From positions 496,001 through 560,000 of the forward strand of contig NZ_FNQZ01000001.1 in NCBI RefSeq assembly GCF_900107545.1: a stretch of 64,000 bases of DNA. The letters run 5' to 3'. Position 1 is the first letter of the stretch, and each line of letters opens with the position of its first letter. The position numbers were made by a program, and so were the translations under genes. The stretch is from Pseudobutyrivibrio sp. ACV-2. Lineage in GTDB: Bacteria > Bacillota > Clostridia > Lachnospirales > Lachnospiraceae. The notes under the pieces are model-generated. The model did no database searches. It was given only the letters and a program-made list of their open reading frames with translations, and had not been told where the DNA came from. This document shows positions 35,470-44,651 of this stretch, piece after piece.

Positions 35470-35771
35470 AATATAATAAGCCTTTCATCGGAATTAATAA
35501 CATCTGTCTTCCTATCCCCTACTATATATTCCATATTATTGTATTGCTTTTCAGTCACTTTCAAGGCTTGAACCAAACCTTCAGGTGGTTTATTTTTTTT
35601 GACATTTTCAATGACAGCATCGCCAACCGTACTATTCGAGACCAGCTTGCAATAAACTGATTCTTGTACCATCATAAATCCAGATTTAATCAAAAATTTT
35701 CTAAACTCTCTATATGCTTTTCTGTTGGCATTTGTCAATACAGGTAAATCAAAAAAGACTATTACTCTCAT
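35466..35771 (-). CDS. cas2: CRISPR-associated protein Cas2
   Basis: About 101 residues, opening MRVIVFFDLPV as Cas2 proteins do (Asp8 is the conserved acidic residue), then REFRKFLIKSGFMMVQESVYCKL. It is the structural partner of Cas1 in the integrase. I chose the ATG at 35771, 4 nt past the cas1 stop; one five codons earlier lies inside cas1. Neither has a strong ribosome site, suggesting coupling. Confidence 0.95.
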   Translation of the reverse strand: MRVIVFFDLPVLTNANRKAYREFRKFLIKSGFMMVQESVYCKLVSNSTVGDAVIENVKKNKPPEGLVQALKVTEKQYNNMEYIVGDRKTDVINSDERLIIL

Positions 35772-35775
35772 AAAT

Positions 35776-36648
35776 CTATAATTCATACTGATAAAATTTT
35801 ATTAACGAAACATCTTCGTCATTTAAAGCGTCAAAAATACTCTTTGTATATATTTTAATAGCGTTTGTTAGATACTCATTTCGCCCTGCAATCATTACTT
35901 CCGCCTGAAGTAACCGTAACATCTCAACTTTCTCATCATGTTCAAATTTATCTGGTAATAATACTTTTACAGCCCTATCAACTATTGGTCTAAATGGCTC
36001 CATAAGATCCGACCCTAAATTAAATTGATTAAACATATTGTCATGAAAAAGCCCTAACTGTGTAATATATCCATTCGCTACAATCTCTCTGTTAAAAGTC
36101 GATAAAATCAATCCGTAACCATAATTCAATGCTGCATTTATACTATTTTCAGCAGTTCGCGTAAAATCCATCCCAAATAAAGCATTAAAATATACTTTAG
36201 CTGCGTGCCCTTCTCTGTTCGTTGAATCTCCAAATTTTAGTTCATTGTTATACTTATATAACATCTCTGCCTCTTTTAATCCATATTCTTGGAGATGCTC
36301 TGCTTGCTTTTTAATCTTGTCAGAAATAATCTCTGTCCAAACAGAAGCTTTAACATCATTATTCCACGCAATCTGTTTCCTAACTTTAGCACTAGTATCA
36401 TGGGATCCATAATAAGATATTAACTCTGATGAAGGATTCCTTTTTTCATCACAAAATATAATCTTTACTTTTTTCTTAGTCAGTTCACTCAATAGGGCTG
36501 CTGTAATTGCAACTGCTGTGTTTTCAATCATTAACAACCCTATCTCGTCTATATGAACTTTAACCGTTTCAGAACCTCTAACAACTAAATATCCCATTTG
36601 ATAATCTAGTTTTGCACTACTAGATATTAATACTGTTCTCCAACTCAT
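35776..36648 (-). CDS. cas1: CRISPR-associated integrase Cas1
   Basis: A 290-residue type II Cas1 with N-terminal beta-domain and helical C-terminal metal site: the Glu of EGHAAKVYFNALFG near residue 150, His of GLFHDN near 207 and Glu of DLMEPFRPIVD near 222 are the catalytic triad positions. Integrates new spacers at the leader end. Start overlaps the cas9 stop (ATGA). Confidence 0.97.
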   Translation of the reverse strand: MSWRTVLISSSAKLDYQMGYLVVRGSETVKVHIDEIGLLMIENTAVAITAALLSELTKKKVKIIFCDEKRNPSSELISYYGSHDTSAKVRKQIAWNNDVKASVWTEIISDKIKKQAEHLQEYGLKEAEMLYKYNNELKFGDSTNREGHAAKVYFNALFGMDFTRTAENSINAALNYGYGLILSTFNREIVANGYITQLGLFHDNMFNQFNLGSDLMEPFRPIVDRAVKVLLPDKFEHDEKVEMLRLLQAEVMIAGRNEYLTNAIKIYTKSIFDALNDEDVSLIKFYQYEL

Positions 36649-39600
36649 ACTCTCAATAAATCTCTTTTGGTTTCGTATATCCCTGTAATAGACTGGTTTA
36701 CTAAAACTATTGAATCTATATTACTTATATTTTTATTGATGCGTAAATAACCAAACTTATCAGCTTCGCCAATGACCTTTAATGATGAAAATTGTGCTCC
36801 AATACTTGTAAGTTGAATCAAATTTATTAATACATCACTTTGAATGTTTTTATCACTATTAATAAACTTTTCGTACAAGTTATCAAGCTTGTCAATTATA
36901 CATACTGGCCTCTTATTGAATATGGTATGTTTATGCTTTTCAAGTATCTCAATAAATAAACTAATATTCTGGTTGCAAGTTACTTTCTGGTTATCCTTCT
37001 GTTCATTATGCATTTTTTCAAGGTTATGAATGTAATTATTCCATTCATTATTGAGAATAAATGACATTTCATTCTTTAGTAATAATCTATTATCACCTCG
37101 ACCAGAAATACGGCATCTATATCCATTGATTTCAACCAATGATTGTAATGGTATTCTTTTTACACAGATTCTAGGATTTTTTAAGCCCAAATTATTAATA
37201 CAGTAGTTAAGCAATCCTTCTTCCGTTCTCTCTATTCTACTCTTTAAATAGATTGGAACTGTTTCTATTGTTCTAATTCTTCGTTTTTTATCATCATGCT
37301 CCACTAAAAAGAAATAGGCTGTAGAAACGCTATTATATCCACCATACTTTGTAATATCACGTAATTTATCATCACTTTCTTTTAGTGGTATATATCCATC
37401 TTCTTTTGCTTTTTTTGCTGGATATAATGTCTCATTTGCTATTCCCCCTTTAGCTTCATAAACCCACCTTGTTATAAGTGGTGTATTCTTACTCATAACA
37501 GTCTTGACCGTATTTATTGTTGGATTTTTCTCACCGTTTTTTGCGGCAATCCATGCTTTATATCCATTTCTCTCAACGTCTTTCTCATACATTTTACCCA
37601 AATTATAGCCATACCTGTTTTCATCCTTTGATAACTCATTTTTTATAAAATTCAACGGATTCTGAGTAAATTTGGTAAAGTAAACATTTCCTACAACAAT
37701 ATTTAAATAGGCATCTTTTGCGTGATGAAAATCATTTATCAATCTAGACTTAAGAAAATCATTATCACGCCTAAAATCTGATACATTACTAGCCTTTGCA
37801 TATACAACAGTAGTATTCTCAGAAAATAGATGCTTAATTAAATCAGCAACGCCTTTTGTTCCTTGGCTAGTTTCCACCAACTGTCTAGCAATGAACCCAG
37901 CTTTCTGCTCATCTGTAAACGGATTCCTACCTGTCAATCTTCTATATTTCTCATCATTAATTAATCCCTTAATATGAAGCATACGCCACAGTGAATACAC
38001 TGCTTCAGGCATTTTTTCTAATGGATAGTTGTCACTCTTTCTTGCGTTTTTTGATTTATTGACTAGAACAAGATTGTTATTAATATTATCATCCTTAACA
38101 TAATGTCTTGGATAGATATGATCTATATCATACTTATTTGAATCAAATAAGTCTTCTAAATCAATTGGCTCCCCAGTGTACATGCATCGTCCCATCTGAG
38201 TGTAATATAAATATAACTTTTTGCTTTTTAAACTTCCATCTTCATCTGCTTTTTTTATTTGCCCAGACCAATCCCTACTTTCATCCTTAATATTCTTATA
38301 TAATTCAAGCAATTGTTTGCCACGTGAAGTTGTACGCTTTCCCTTTTCTCCATCGCGTCTAGTCATCTCGATAAATACTCTCGTAGGTTCAACTCCCATT
38401 TCTTTAGTAATAGTACGCAATAACACAATCGTCTGCCAAACCATTCGCTTTACTGGCGCAGAAAAATAGTATTCATCTAAATCTTCGTTCTTAAACTCTG
38501 TCAAACTTTTTAATAATCTTATTTGTTTTTCCTGTAAAGACTCCTTATATGAGAAAACTTCACTGTTAATTAATTCCATAAAATTACAGTTAGTATCCCA
38601 CATAGACTGAATTAATGATTTTGATTCTCCAGTTTCTTTATCACATCCGGGTAGTTCAAGCATCTCTCTCGATACTCTACCCCAATCCTTGAATTTATAA
38701 CCTAAAATTCTTTTTATCTTCTTTTCATCTAGCAAATTACCATATTCTTTTTTTAGCCATAACTGCAAATCACTTTTTGATTCTCCAAAAACTGTAGAAT
38801 AATAAATAATCCTTTCTACTACATTCTTTATTGAATCTTTTTCAATATCATCTCCAAAAATTGCGTAAAATTTTCCATAAGAAGACAGACTACTGTTGAT
38901 ATTAATATCTACACCAGTCAACTGAGTTTCATTCTCTAGTAATCCTCTATTTGCTAAATATTTTGCTAGTTTTCCTTTAGTTAATTTTTTTCCCTTTTTA
39001 AATTCATCATTGTAAATATCCTGTTTTAACTGAACAGATATTTTTTTACCATCAATTCGTAAATTATTTATTTCATTAAGAACGCAATATTTTTCGTATA
39101 GAAGAGAATTCTTTGGAAGAACCTTTTCACCAGACAAATATGTACAATTACGAACAAGTCTATCTATAAACTGTACCCTAGTAGCTTCAACATCAATCTT
39201 TTCTTCAATATTCCATGGTAAAACTTGTCCCTCATCTTTCCTTATTACCCATCCTGTTTTACTTTTCTCTGAAGTTGGGCCAATATAATATGGCATTTGA
39301 AAAGAAAACAATCTTAATATCTTTTCACTCACTGAAAGACCTGTCTCATCGTTTTCTTTCAAAAATGATAATTTCTGTTCTGCATTCTTTAGAATTTTCT
39401 CCATTTCAAGCCTATGTAATTGATTAGGTATAACTCCATTATCAGATGTAATTTGTTTAGGGAGAAATGTCTCATTTTCTATCTCTTTAAGCACATATTC
39501 AACATCTTTGCTAGATAGATTTTTCAAGTCATTTCGGATAGTCTTATATAATTCCTCACGACTTCTACCTTTTCCAACTAATGATCTACGAATTAATCCA

Positions 39601-40709
39601 TCCCCACCTTTTATTCCACTATTAGTAGAATTGACATATGCGCTATAATTTCCAGGTTGAATTTCTCTAAACATAGCATCATACTTTTCAGTTGGTAGTT
39701 CTTCTTTATATATTTTCTTTAGTAACGACAAGTCAGCTTTATGCTTATTATATGCCTCAACTCTAGCCAACGATAAAAAAGAATGCCCATGTAAAGTACT
39801 TGATAATATACCAGTATCATAAATCTTTTTCATTAAAGCTATTAGTTCATATTTATCATCTCCAATAGCATCTATAATTTCAGTCTCTTTTTTAGAATAA
39901 TTAGAATCTGAAAAATTAATTTCTACCTTTTCTATTTCATCTAGTTCAAAAATTTTACTAGCATCAATCTTTAAACCACAGATACCACGAACAATCAATT
40001 GCTCCTTTTTATTGGCCCTAGAAAGACCCAATTGTTCACTTATCTGTGAGGCTTTTTCACTTCTGGAGATTCCTCTATTTCCAAGAATAGATTCAATTTT
40101 CTCAGCTCCATCAACTGGAAAAATAACATTCTCTAATGTATCCTCCATTTTTTCAACAAGAGCCGCGTAAGTCGACTCGATTGCTACTATTCCATCTTTG
40201 CCAATCTCGCCCCCTAAAAAATGTCCTCTATGTTTGAACATATTTAAAAGTGCCAAATATACGAAGCGTGCATACCGCTTATCATCTTCAATCGAATCTT
40301 CCAACAGTGCTTTTCTCAAGTGGAATATTGTAGGATACTGTGAGAAATATTCTTTATCACTGTAATCCTCATCATTAAATACCCCGTTAACGGATTCCAA
40401 TAATAAATCTTTATCTTCTTTCCAATACTTACTATTCTCTAATCGCATAAAGAATTGACTATCTTCTTTCTCAATAGCATCATGAAAGAAGCTCTGCAGC
40501 ATTCCAATTCTGACCTTTTCACGCTGCCTACGTCTTCTGCTAGTTCTATTATGTCTCCTATCCTCAGATGTTTGAGCTTCGTCAAATTCTCTTACGCCCC
40601 AATAGTCTTTACCTTTAATTCTTATTAAATTGTACTTATCATCAGTAACTGCCCATCCTATAGAACTGGTTCCTAAATCAAGTCCAACATAATAATTTCT
40701 TTTGTTCAT
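36645..40709 (-). CDS. cas9: CRISPR-associated endonuclease Cas9, type II-A
   Basis: 1354 residues, within the II-A size range. RuvC-I Asp11 (YYVGLDLGTSSIGWAV), arginine-rich bridge helix about 51-75, helical recognition lobe to about 760, RuvC-II Glu781 (VFIEMTR), HNH with His864 (DIDHIYP), RuvC-III His996 and Asp999 (HHAKDAY), then the PAM-interacting C-terminus. All catalytic residues are intact, so it should cut both strands of targets guided by crRNA-tracrRNA. Ribosome site GGAGG is 7 nt from the ATG. First gene of the overlapping cas9-cas1-cas2-csn2 operon. Confidence 0.99.
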   Translation of the reverse strand: MNKRNYYVGLDLGTSSIGWAVTDDKYNLIRIKGKDYWGVREFDEAQTSEDRRHNRTSRRRRQREKVRIGMLQSFFHDAIEKEDSQFFMRLENSKYWKEDKDLLLESVNGVFNDEDYSDKEYFSQYPTIFHLRKALLEDSIEDDKRYARFVYLALLNMFKHRGHFLGGEIGKDGIVAIESTYAALVEKMEDTLENVIFPVDGAEKIESILGNRGISRSEKASQISEQLGLSRANKKEQLIVRGICGLKIDASKIFELDEIEKVEINFSDSNYSKKETEIIDAIGDDKYELIALMKKIYDTGILSSTLHGHSFLSLARVEAYNKHKADLSLLKKIYKEELPTEKYDAMFREIQPGNYSAYVNSTNSGIKGGDGLIRRSLVGKGRSREELYKTIRNDLKNLSSKDVEYVLKEIENETFLPKQITSDNGVIPNQLHRLEMEKILKNAEQKLSFLKENDETGLSVSEKILRLFSFQMPYYIGPTSEKSKTGWVIRKDEGQVLPWNIEEKIDVEATRVQFIDRLVRNCTYLSGEKVLPKNSLLYEKYCVLNEINNLRIDGKKISVQLKQDIYNDEFKKGKKLTKGKLAKYLANRGLLENETQLTGVDININSSLSSYGKFYAIFGDDIEKDSIKNVVERIIYYSTVFGESKSDLQLWLKKEYGNLLDEKKIKRILGYKFKDWGRVSREMLELPGCDKETGESKSLIQSMWDTNCNFMELINSEVFSYKESLQEKQIRLLKSLTEFKNEDLDEYYFSAPVKRMVWQTIVLLRTITKEMGVEPTRVFIEMTRRDGEKGKRTTSRGKQLLELYKNIKDESRDWSGQIKKADEDGSLKSKKLYLYYTQMGRCMYTGEPIDLEDLFDSNKYDIDHIYPRHYVKDDNINNNLVLVNKSKNARKSDNYPLEKMPEAVYSLWRMLHIKGLINDEKYRRLTGRNPFTDEQKAGFIARQLVETSQGTKGVADLIKHLFSENTTVVYAKASNVSDFRRDNDFLKSRLINDFHHAKDAYLNIVVGNVYFTKFTQNPLNFIKNELSKDENRYGYNLGKMYEKDVERNGYKAWIAAKNGEKNPTINTVKTVMSKNTPLITRWVYEAKGGIANETLYPAKKAKEDGYIPLKESDDKLRDITKYGGYNSVSTAYFFLVEHDDKKRRIRTIETVPIYLKSRIERTEEGLLNYCINNLGLKNPRICVKRIPLQSLVEINGYRCRISGRGDNRLLLKNEMSFILNNEWNNYIHNLEKMHNEQKDNQKVTCNQNISLFIEILEKHKHTIFNKRPVCIIDKLDNLYEKFINSDKNIQSDVLINLIQLTSIGAQFSSLKVIGEADKFGYLRINKNISNIDSIVLVNQSITGIYETKRDLLRV

Positions 40710-40730
40710 TATCTATCCTCCGCTTAAATA

Positions 40731-40760
40731 TTGACTATATATACGCATAAATGATATTAT
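40731..40760 (+). promoter_or_regulatory. tracrRNA promoter
   Basis: TTGACT, 18 bp, TATTAT on the plus strand. Predicted start is at about 40767, exactly where the anti-repeat begins. It overlaps the cas9 promoter on the other strand almost completely. Confidence 0.7.
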
Positions 40761-40763
40761 CAA
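40736..40763 (-). promoter_or_regulatory. cas9 operon promoter candidate
   Basis: TTGATA, 16 bp, TATATA on the minus strand, with about 20 nt of leader before the cas9 ATG. Confidence 0.55.
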
Positions 40764-40766
40764 TAT

Positions 40767-40869
40767 GAATTAACAAGGCGAGTGCAAATAAGGTTTATCC
40801 GGAATCGTCTTTTTTAAGAACCGCATGGTGCGGGTATTTGAAGCCATTGTTATGGCTTCTTTTATTTTT
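40767..40869 (+). ncRNA. tracrRNA
   Basis: The 13 nt GAATTAACAAGGC (40767-40779) pair perfectly with positions 9-21 of the CRISPR repeat; CAAAT (40785-40789) pairs with the repeat's first five bases (one G-U), leaving an asymmetric bulge GAGTG as in Streptococcus-type guides. Then AATAAGGTTTATCCG parallels the nexus AATAAGGCTAGTCCG of S. pyogenes. A small ACCGCA/TGCGGGT hairpin and the terminator GAAGCCAT/ATGGCTTC with TTTTATTTTT finish the RNA, about 103 nt. Encoded opposite to cas9. Confidence 0.93.
40840..40869 (+). terminator. tracrRNA terminator
   Basis: Perfect 8-bp stem (40840-40847 and 40852-40859), 4-nt loop, then TTTTATTTTT. Confidence 0.92.
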
Positions 40870-40956
40870 AGTATAATCGAATTCTAATTAAACTCAAATA
40901 TTTCTTTTTGTCGGTTTCATTATATAGCCTCTAATACATTATGGGAAAATTAATAG

Positions 40957-40985
40957 TTGAATACATATTTCTATGATGTTATATT
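40957..40985 (+). promoter_or_regulatory. Promoter of putative antitoxin RNA
   Basis: TTGAAT, 17 bp, TATATT on the plus strand; start expected near 40992. Confidence 0.65.
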
Positions 40986-40991
40986 ATATAT

Positions 40992-41092
40992 AAAGAAAGC
41001 ACCCACTCCAAAGTGGATGCTACCGAGAATGATTGAATTAGCTCATAAAGAGCCGCCTCTCCCGTTTGCAGACAGGAGAGGCATTTTTATTT
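40992..41092 (+). ncRNA. Putative antisense antitoxin RNA of a type I toxin-antitoxin module
   Basis: A promoter and a strong terminator define a transcript of about 100 nt with no ORF of note, running toward and ending inside the stop codon of the Hol-Tox-like gene on the other strand. Near its 5' end it has TCCAAAGTGGATGCTACC, resembling TCCAAATGGACCACC on the same strand over the toxin leader (41235-41250), so a second pairing site is possible, as with the direct repeats of the par/Fst system. Expression is inferred. Confidence 0.6.
41055..41092 (+). terminator. Terminator of the antisense RNA
   Basis: GCCTCTCC and GGAGAGGC arms, 12-nt loop, followed by ATTTTTATTT on the plus strand. Confidence 0.88.
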
Positions 41093-41206
41093 GCGCTTAT
41101 TATTTCTCTTGTCGAGAAAAGTCAGCAACGCAAGGAGAGAATTACAAACTGCAAAAGGCAATGCCAGAATACCTAGCACTATCATAATGATTTCATAATC
41201 GCTCAC
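41087..41206 (-). CDS. Putative Hol-Tox-like type I toxin peptide
   Basis: A 39-residue peptide: short N-terminus SDYEIIM, one strongly hydrophobic membrane span, then a positive tail FLDKRNNKRK. This is the pattern of the short putative holin-like toxins of Firmicutes (TYEALS...LLTYIDNRNKRK type). GTG start at 41206 is backed by GGAGGTG 6 nt upstream; a longer in-frame reading upstream has no such site and no family sequence. The stop overlaps the antisense RNA terminator. Mode of action by membrane damage is inferred from relatives. Confidence 0.78.
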   Translation of the reverse strand: MSDYEIIMIVLGILALPFAVCNSLLALLTFLDKRNNKRK

Positions 41207-41319
41207 AGGCGCCACCTCCCTTCCGTTAGTGACATCCAAATGGACCACCATATAGGCTCGGGAGACTACCACCCTGTCGTGGGTACTTCTATTAAAACTT
41301 GCGGATGAACCGCATGAAT

Positions 41320-41348
41320 AATCTAGCACAAATGTTCTATATTTTCAA
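41320..41348 (-). promoter_or_regulatory. Toxin promoter candidate
   Basis: TTGAAA, 17 bp, TAGATT preceded by TGC on the minus strand, giving an untranslated leader of about 105 nt before the GTG. Long structured leaders are typical of type I toxin mRNAs. Confidence 0.5.
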
Positions 41349-41405
41349 TCAAACATCCACATTTAACAAGTTCTTTTCTAGATACATTTTACTTCGCATA
41401 AATCA

Positions 41406-41439
41406 AAAATCCTGTCAGGTTTCACCCCAACAGGATTTT
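41406..41439 (-). terminator. Terminator after carB
   Basis: AAATCCTG and CAGGATTT arms separated by about 16 nt, followed by TTGATTT on the minus strand. Confidence 0.75.
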
Positions 41440-41450
41440 ATAAATTCTAT

Positions 41451-44400
41451 TTAGATTTTTGCTACATCTACAAGTGTATATTCTGTAGTTGCGCTTTCAA
41501 GTGATGTAGCGAGCGCTACTGCAGTATCGATAGCTGTGATACAGTTCACACCTGTCTCGATTGAATTTCTGCGGATAAGGAATCCGTCTCTGGTCTTATC
41601 TCCATGTCCCTGAGTAGGTGTATCAATTACAAGGTCAATCTTGTGTCCAAGGATAAGATCCATTACATTTGGAGATTCCTGTGAAATCTTGTTGACCTGA
41701 AGCGCATCTACACCGCCATCCTGCAGATATTTAGCAGTAGAACGTGTAGCGTAAATCTTGTAGCCAAGCTTCTCAAATCTCTTTGCGACCTCAAGTGCCT
41801 CTGGCTTGTCAGCATCCTTTACAGTGATAATCATCTGCTTGTGCTTTGGAAGTACCACACCTGCGCCAAGGAATGCCTTGTAAAGAGCTTCCTCAAATGT
41901 CTTTGCGATACCGAGACACTCACCTGTAGATTTCATCTCAGGTCCAAGGCTAATCTCAGCTCCGCGAAGCTTTTCAAATGAGAACACAGGCATCTTGATT
42001 GCAATGTAATCTGCCTCTGGCTGAAGTCCTGGCTTGTATCCCATATCTGTAATCTTGTGACCAAGAATAGCCTTTGCTGCAAGGTCAACGATTGGAATAC
42101 CTGTAACCTTGCTGATGTATGGAACGGTACGAGAGCTTCGAGGGTTAACCTCAATTACATAAACCTCTCCATCCATGGCAATGAACTGGATGTTAATCAT
42201 ACCAAGTACGTGAAGGGCTTTAGCAAGTCGCTCTGTATAATCTACAATCTTGTCCTTGATATCCTGTGTGATAGTGTGAGCTGGATATACTGAAATACTA
42301 TCACCTGAGTGGATACCTGTACGCTCGATGTGCTCCATGATACCAGGGATAAGGATGTTCTCTCCATCGCAGATGGCATCTACTTCGATTTCCTTGCCCT
42401 GTAAATATTTATCTACAAGGATTGGATGATCCTGAGCAATCTGGTTGATGATATCCATGAATTTTTCGATTTCTTCATCGTTAAAGGCAATCTGCATACC
42501 CTGACCACCAAGTACGTAAGAAGGTCTTACAAGTACTGGATAGCCCAGGCGATTTGCAACTTCCTTTGCCTCCTCGGCTGTAAATACTGTACCGCCGGCA
42601 GCACGTGGAATCTGTGTCTGTTCAAGGATTGCATCAAAAAGCTCTCTATCTTCTGCTGCATCTACATCCTCTGCCTTTGTTCCAAGGATAGGCACACCAA
42701 TCTTCATCAAATGCTCTGTAAGCTTGATGGCTGTCTGACCACCGAACTGTACGATAGCTCCATCTGGCTTTTCAAGATTAACGATTGACTCTACATCCTC
42801 ATTTGTAAGAGGCTCAAAGTAAAGCTTGTCTGCAATATCAAAGTCTGTAGAAACAGTTTCTGGGTTGTTATTTACAATAACTGTCTCCCAGCCTTCCTTG
42901 GCAAATGCCCAAGTAGCATGAACTGAACAGTAGTCGAACTCAACACCCTGTCCGATTCTGATAGGACCAGAACCAAGTACTAGTACTTTCTTTCTATCCT
43001 TTGTCTCTACCGCTTCGTTTTCGCTGCCGTATACGCTGTAGTAGTAAGGTGTCATAGCATCAAACTCTGCTGCACATGTATCAACCATCTTGTAAGCAGC
43101 AACAATGCCATTGTCGTAACGCATCTTTCTAACTTCATCCTCAGTCATCTTGCCATTGAGCTTTGCGATAACACTATCTGGGAATTCGATGCGCTTTGCT
43201 TCCTTGAGAAGCTCTACTGTAAGTTCTTCCTGCTGAAGTCTAAGCTCCATCTCAACAAGAATCTTAATCTTATCGATAAACCACATATCAATCTTTGTGA
43301 TATTGTGGATTGTTTCGTATGACGCGCCGCGTCTTAACGCTTCAGCGATGCAGTAGATTCTTCTGTCGTCAACAACCTTAAGAGCTTCCTCAAGCTCAGC
43401 ATCTGTCATGTCGCAGAAATCGTAGCTTAAAAGTGAATCTACATGCTGCTCAAGTGAGCGGATAGCCTTCATAAGGGCTCCCTCAAAGTTGTTGCAGATA
43501 GACATTACCTCACCAGTAGCCTTCATCTGAGTGGTAAGCTTTCTGGTAGCAGTGATGAATTTATCAAATGGAAGACGTGGAATCTTTACTACGCAGTAAT
43601 CAAGCATTGGCTCGAATGATGCGAAGGTCTTTTTTGTGATAGCATTTGGAATTTCATCAAGTGTATATCCAAGTGCGATTTTAGCAGCAACCTTTGCAAT
43701 AGGATAACCTGTAGCCTTTGATGCAAGCGCTGATGAACGAGATACTCGTGGGTTTACCTCGATTACACAGTACTCAAAGCTCTCTGGATGAAGTGCGTAC
43801 TGTACGTTACATCCACCTGTAATACCCAGCTCATCGATGATGCGAAGAGCAGATGTACGAAGCATCTGGTATTCCTTGTCACCAAGTGTCTGAGATGGCG
43901 CTACTACGATTGAGTCACCTGTATGTACACCAACAGGGTCGATATTTTCCATGTTACATACGGTGATGCAGTTGCCGTTAGCGTCACGCATTACCTCGTA
44001 CTCGATTTCCTTCCAGCCTGCGATACATCTTTCTACAAGTACCTCATGTACACGTGAAAGACGAAGACCATTTGTAAGGATTTCTACTAATTCTGTCTGG
44101 TTGTGAGCGATACCACCGCCTGAACCACCAAGTGTATAGGCTGGGCGAAGTACTACCGGATATCCGATAGTGTTTGTAAATCTGATACCATCCTCAACTG
44201 TATTTACTACAAGAGAAGCTGCAACAGGCTCACCAAGCTTTTCCATGGTGTCCTTAAAAGCCTGTCTGTCCTCAGCTCTGAAAATTGTCTCTGCTGTGGT
44301 ACCGATAAGCTTTACCCCCTGCTCCTCTAAGAATCCTGACTCTGCAAGCTCCATACCAAGGTTAAGTCCAGCCTGTCCACCAAGTGTTGGCAACAGTGAA

Positions 44401-44651
44401 TCTGGCTTTTCTTTTATGATAATCTGCTTTAATACATCCACTGTAAGAGGCTCAATGTAAACCTGATCAGCGATTTCTTTGTCTGTCATGATGGTAGCTG
44501 GGTTTGAGTTTACAAGACAAACTTCCATGCCCTCTTCCTTAAGTGAACGGCAAGCCTGTGTTCCGGCATAATCAAACTCTGCTGCCTGTCCAATGACGAT
44601 AGGTCCAGAGCCAATCACCATTACTTTCTTAATGTCACTTCTCTTTGGCAT
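41451..44651 (-). CDS. carB: Carbamoyl-phosphate synthase large subunit
   Basis: 1066 residues with two homologous ATP-grasp halves (GSGPIVIGQAAEFDYAGTQACR near residue 12 and GSGPIRIGQGVEFDYCSVHA near 555), each with its GGSGGG/GGQGMQ loop and VNPR motif, and a C-terminal MGS-like allosteric domain. It makes carbamoyl phosphate from bicarbonate, ATP and ammonia supplied by CarA, feeding arginine and pyrimidines. Full length. Start overlaps the carA stop (TAATG). Confidence 0.98.
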   Translation of the reverse strand: MPKRSDIKKVMVIGSGPIVIGQAAEFDYAGTQACRSLKEEGMEVCLVNSNPATIMTDKEIADQVYIEPLTVDVLKQIIIKEKPDSLLPTLGGQAGLNLGMELAESGFLEEQGVKLIGTTAETIFRAEDRQAFKDTMEKLGEPVAASLVVNTVEDGIRFTNTIGYPVVLRPAYTLGGSGGGIAHNQTELVEILTNGLRLSRVHEVLVERCIAGWKEIEYEVMRDANGNCITVCNMENIDPVGVHTGDSIVVAPSQTLGDKEYQMLRTSALRIIDELGITGGCNVQYALHPESFEYCVIEVNPRVSRSSALASKATGYPIAKVAAKIALGYTLDEIPNAITKKTFASFEPMLDYCVVKIPRLPFDKFITATRKLTTQMKATGEVMSICNNFEGALMKAIRSLEQHVDSLLSYDFCDMTDAELEEALKVVDDRRIYCIAEALRRGASYETIHNITKIDMWFIDKIKILVEMELRLQQEELTVELLKEAKRIEFPDSVIAKLNGKMTEDEVRKMRYDNGIVAAYKMVDTCAAEFDAMTPYYYSVYGSENEAVETKDRKKVLVLGSGPIRIGQGVEFDYCSVHATWAFAKEGWETVIVNNNPETVSTDFDIADKLYFEPLTNEDVESIVNLEKPDGAIVQFGGQTAIKLTEHLMKIGVPILGTKAEDVDAAEDRELFDAILEQTQIPRAAGGTVFTAEEAKEVANRLGYPVLVRPSYVLGGQGMQIAFNDEEIEKFMDIINQIAQDHPILVDKYLQGKEIEVDAICDGENILIPGIMEHIERTGIHSGDSISVYPAHTITQDIKDKIVDYTERLAKALHVLGMINIQFIAMDGEVYVIEVNPRSSRTVPYISKVTGIPIVDLAAKAILGHKITDMGYKPGLQPEADYIAIKMPVFSFEKLRGAEISLGPEMKSTGECLGIAKTFEEALYKAFLGAGVVLPKHKQMIITVKDADKPEALEVAKRFEKLGYKIYATRSTAKYLQDGGVDALQVNKISQESPNVMDLILGHKIDLVIDTPTQGHGDKTRDGFLIRRNSIETGVNCITAIDTAVALATSLESATTEYTLVDVAKI

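Noticed and set aside
34110-40869. Self-targeting spacers against this window
   Set aside because: Reading the nine spacers against the visible genes by eye gave no match; a full search against the genome and phages would be needed.
41207-41329. Longer 80-residue version of the Hol-Tox-like peptide
   Set aside because: The first 41 residues show no membrane-toxin features and lie in the probable structured leader; the GTG with GGAGGTG fits much better.
44170-44460. Plus-strand open frames opposite carB, carA and purL
   Set aside because: They follow codon shadows of highly conserved genes and lack start signals.
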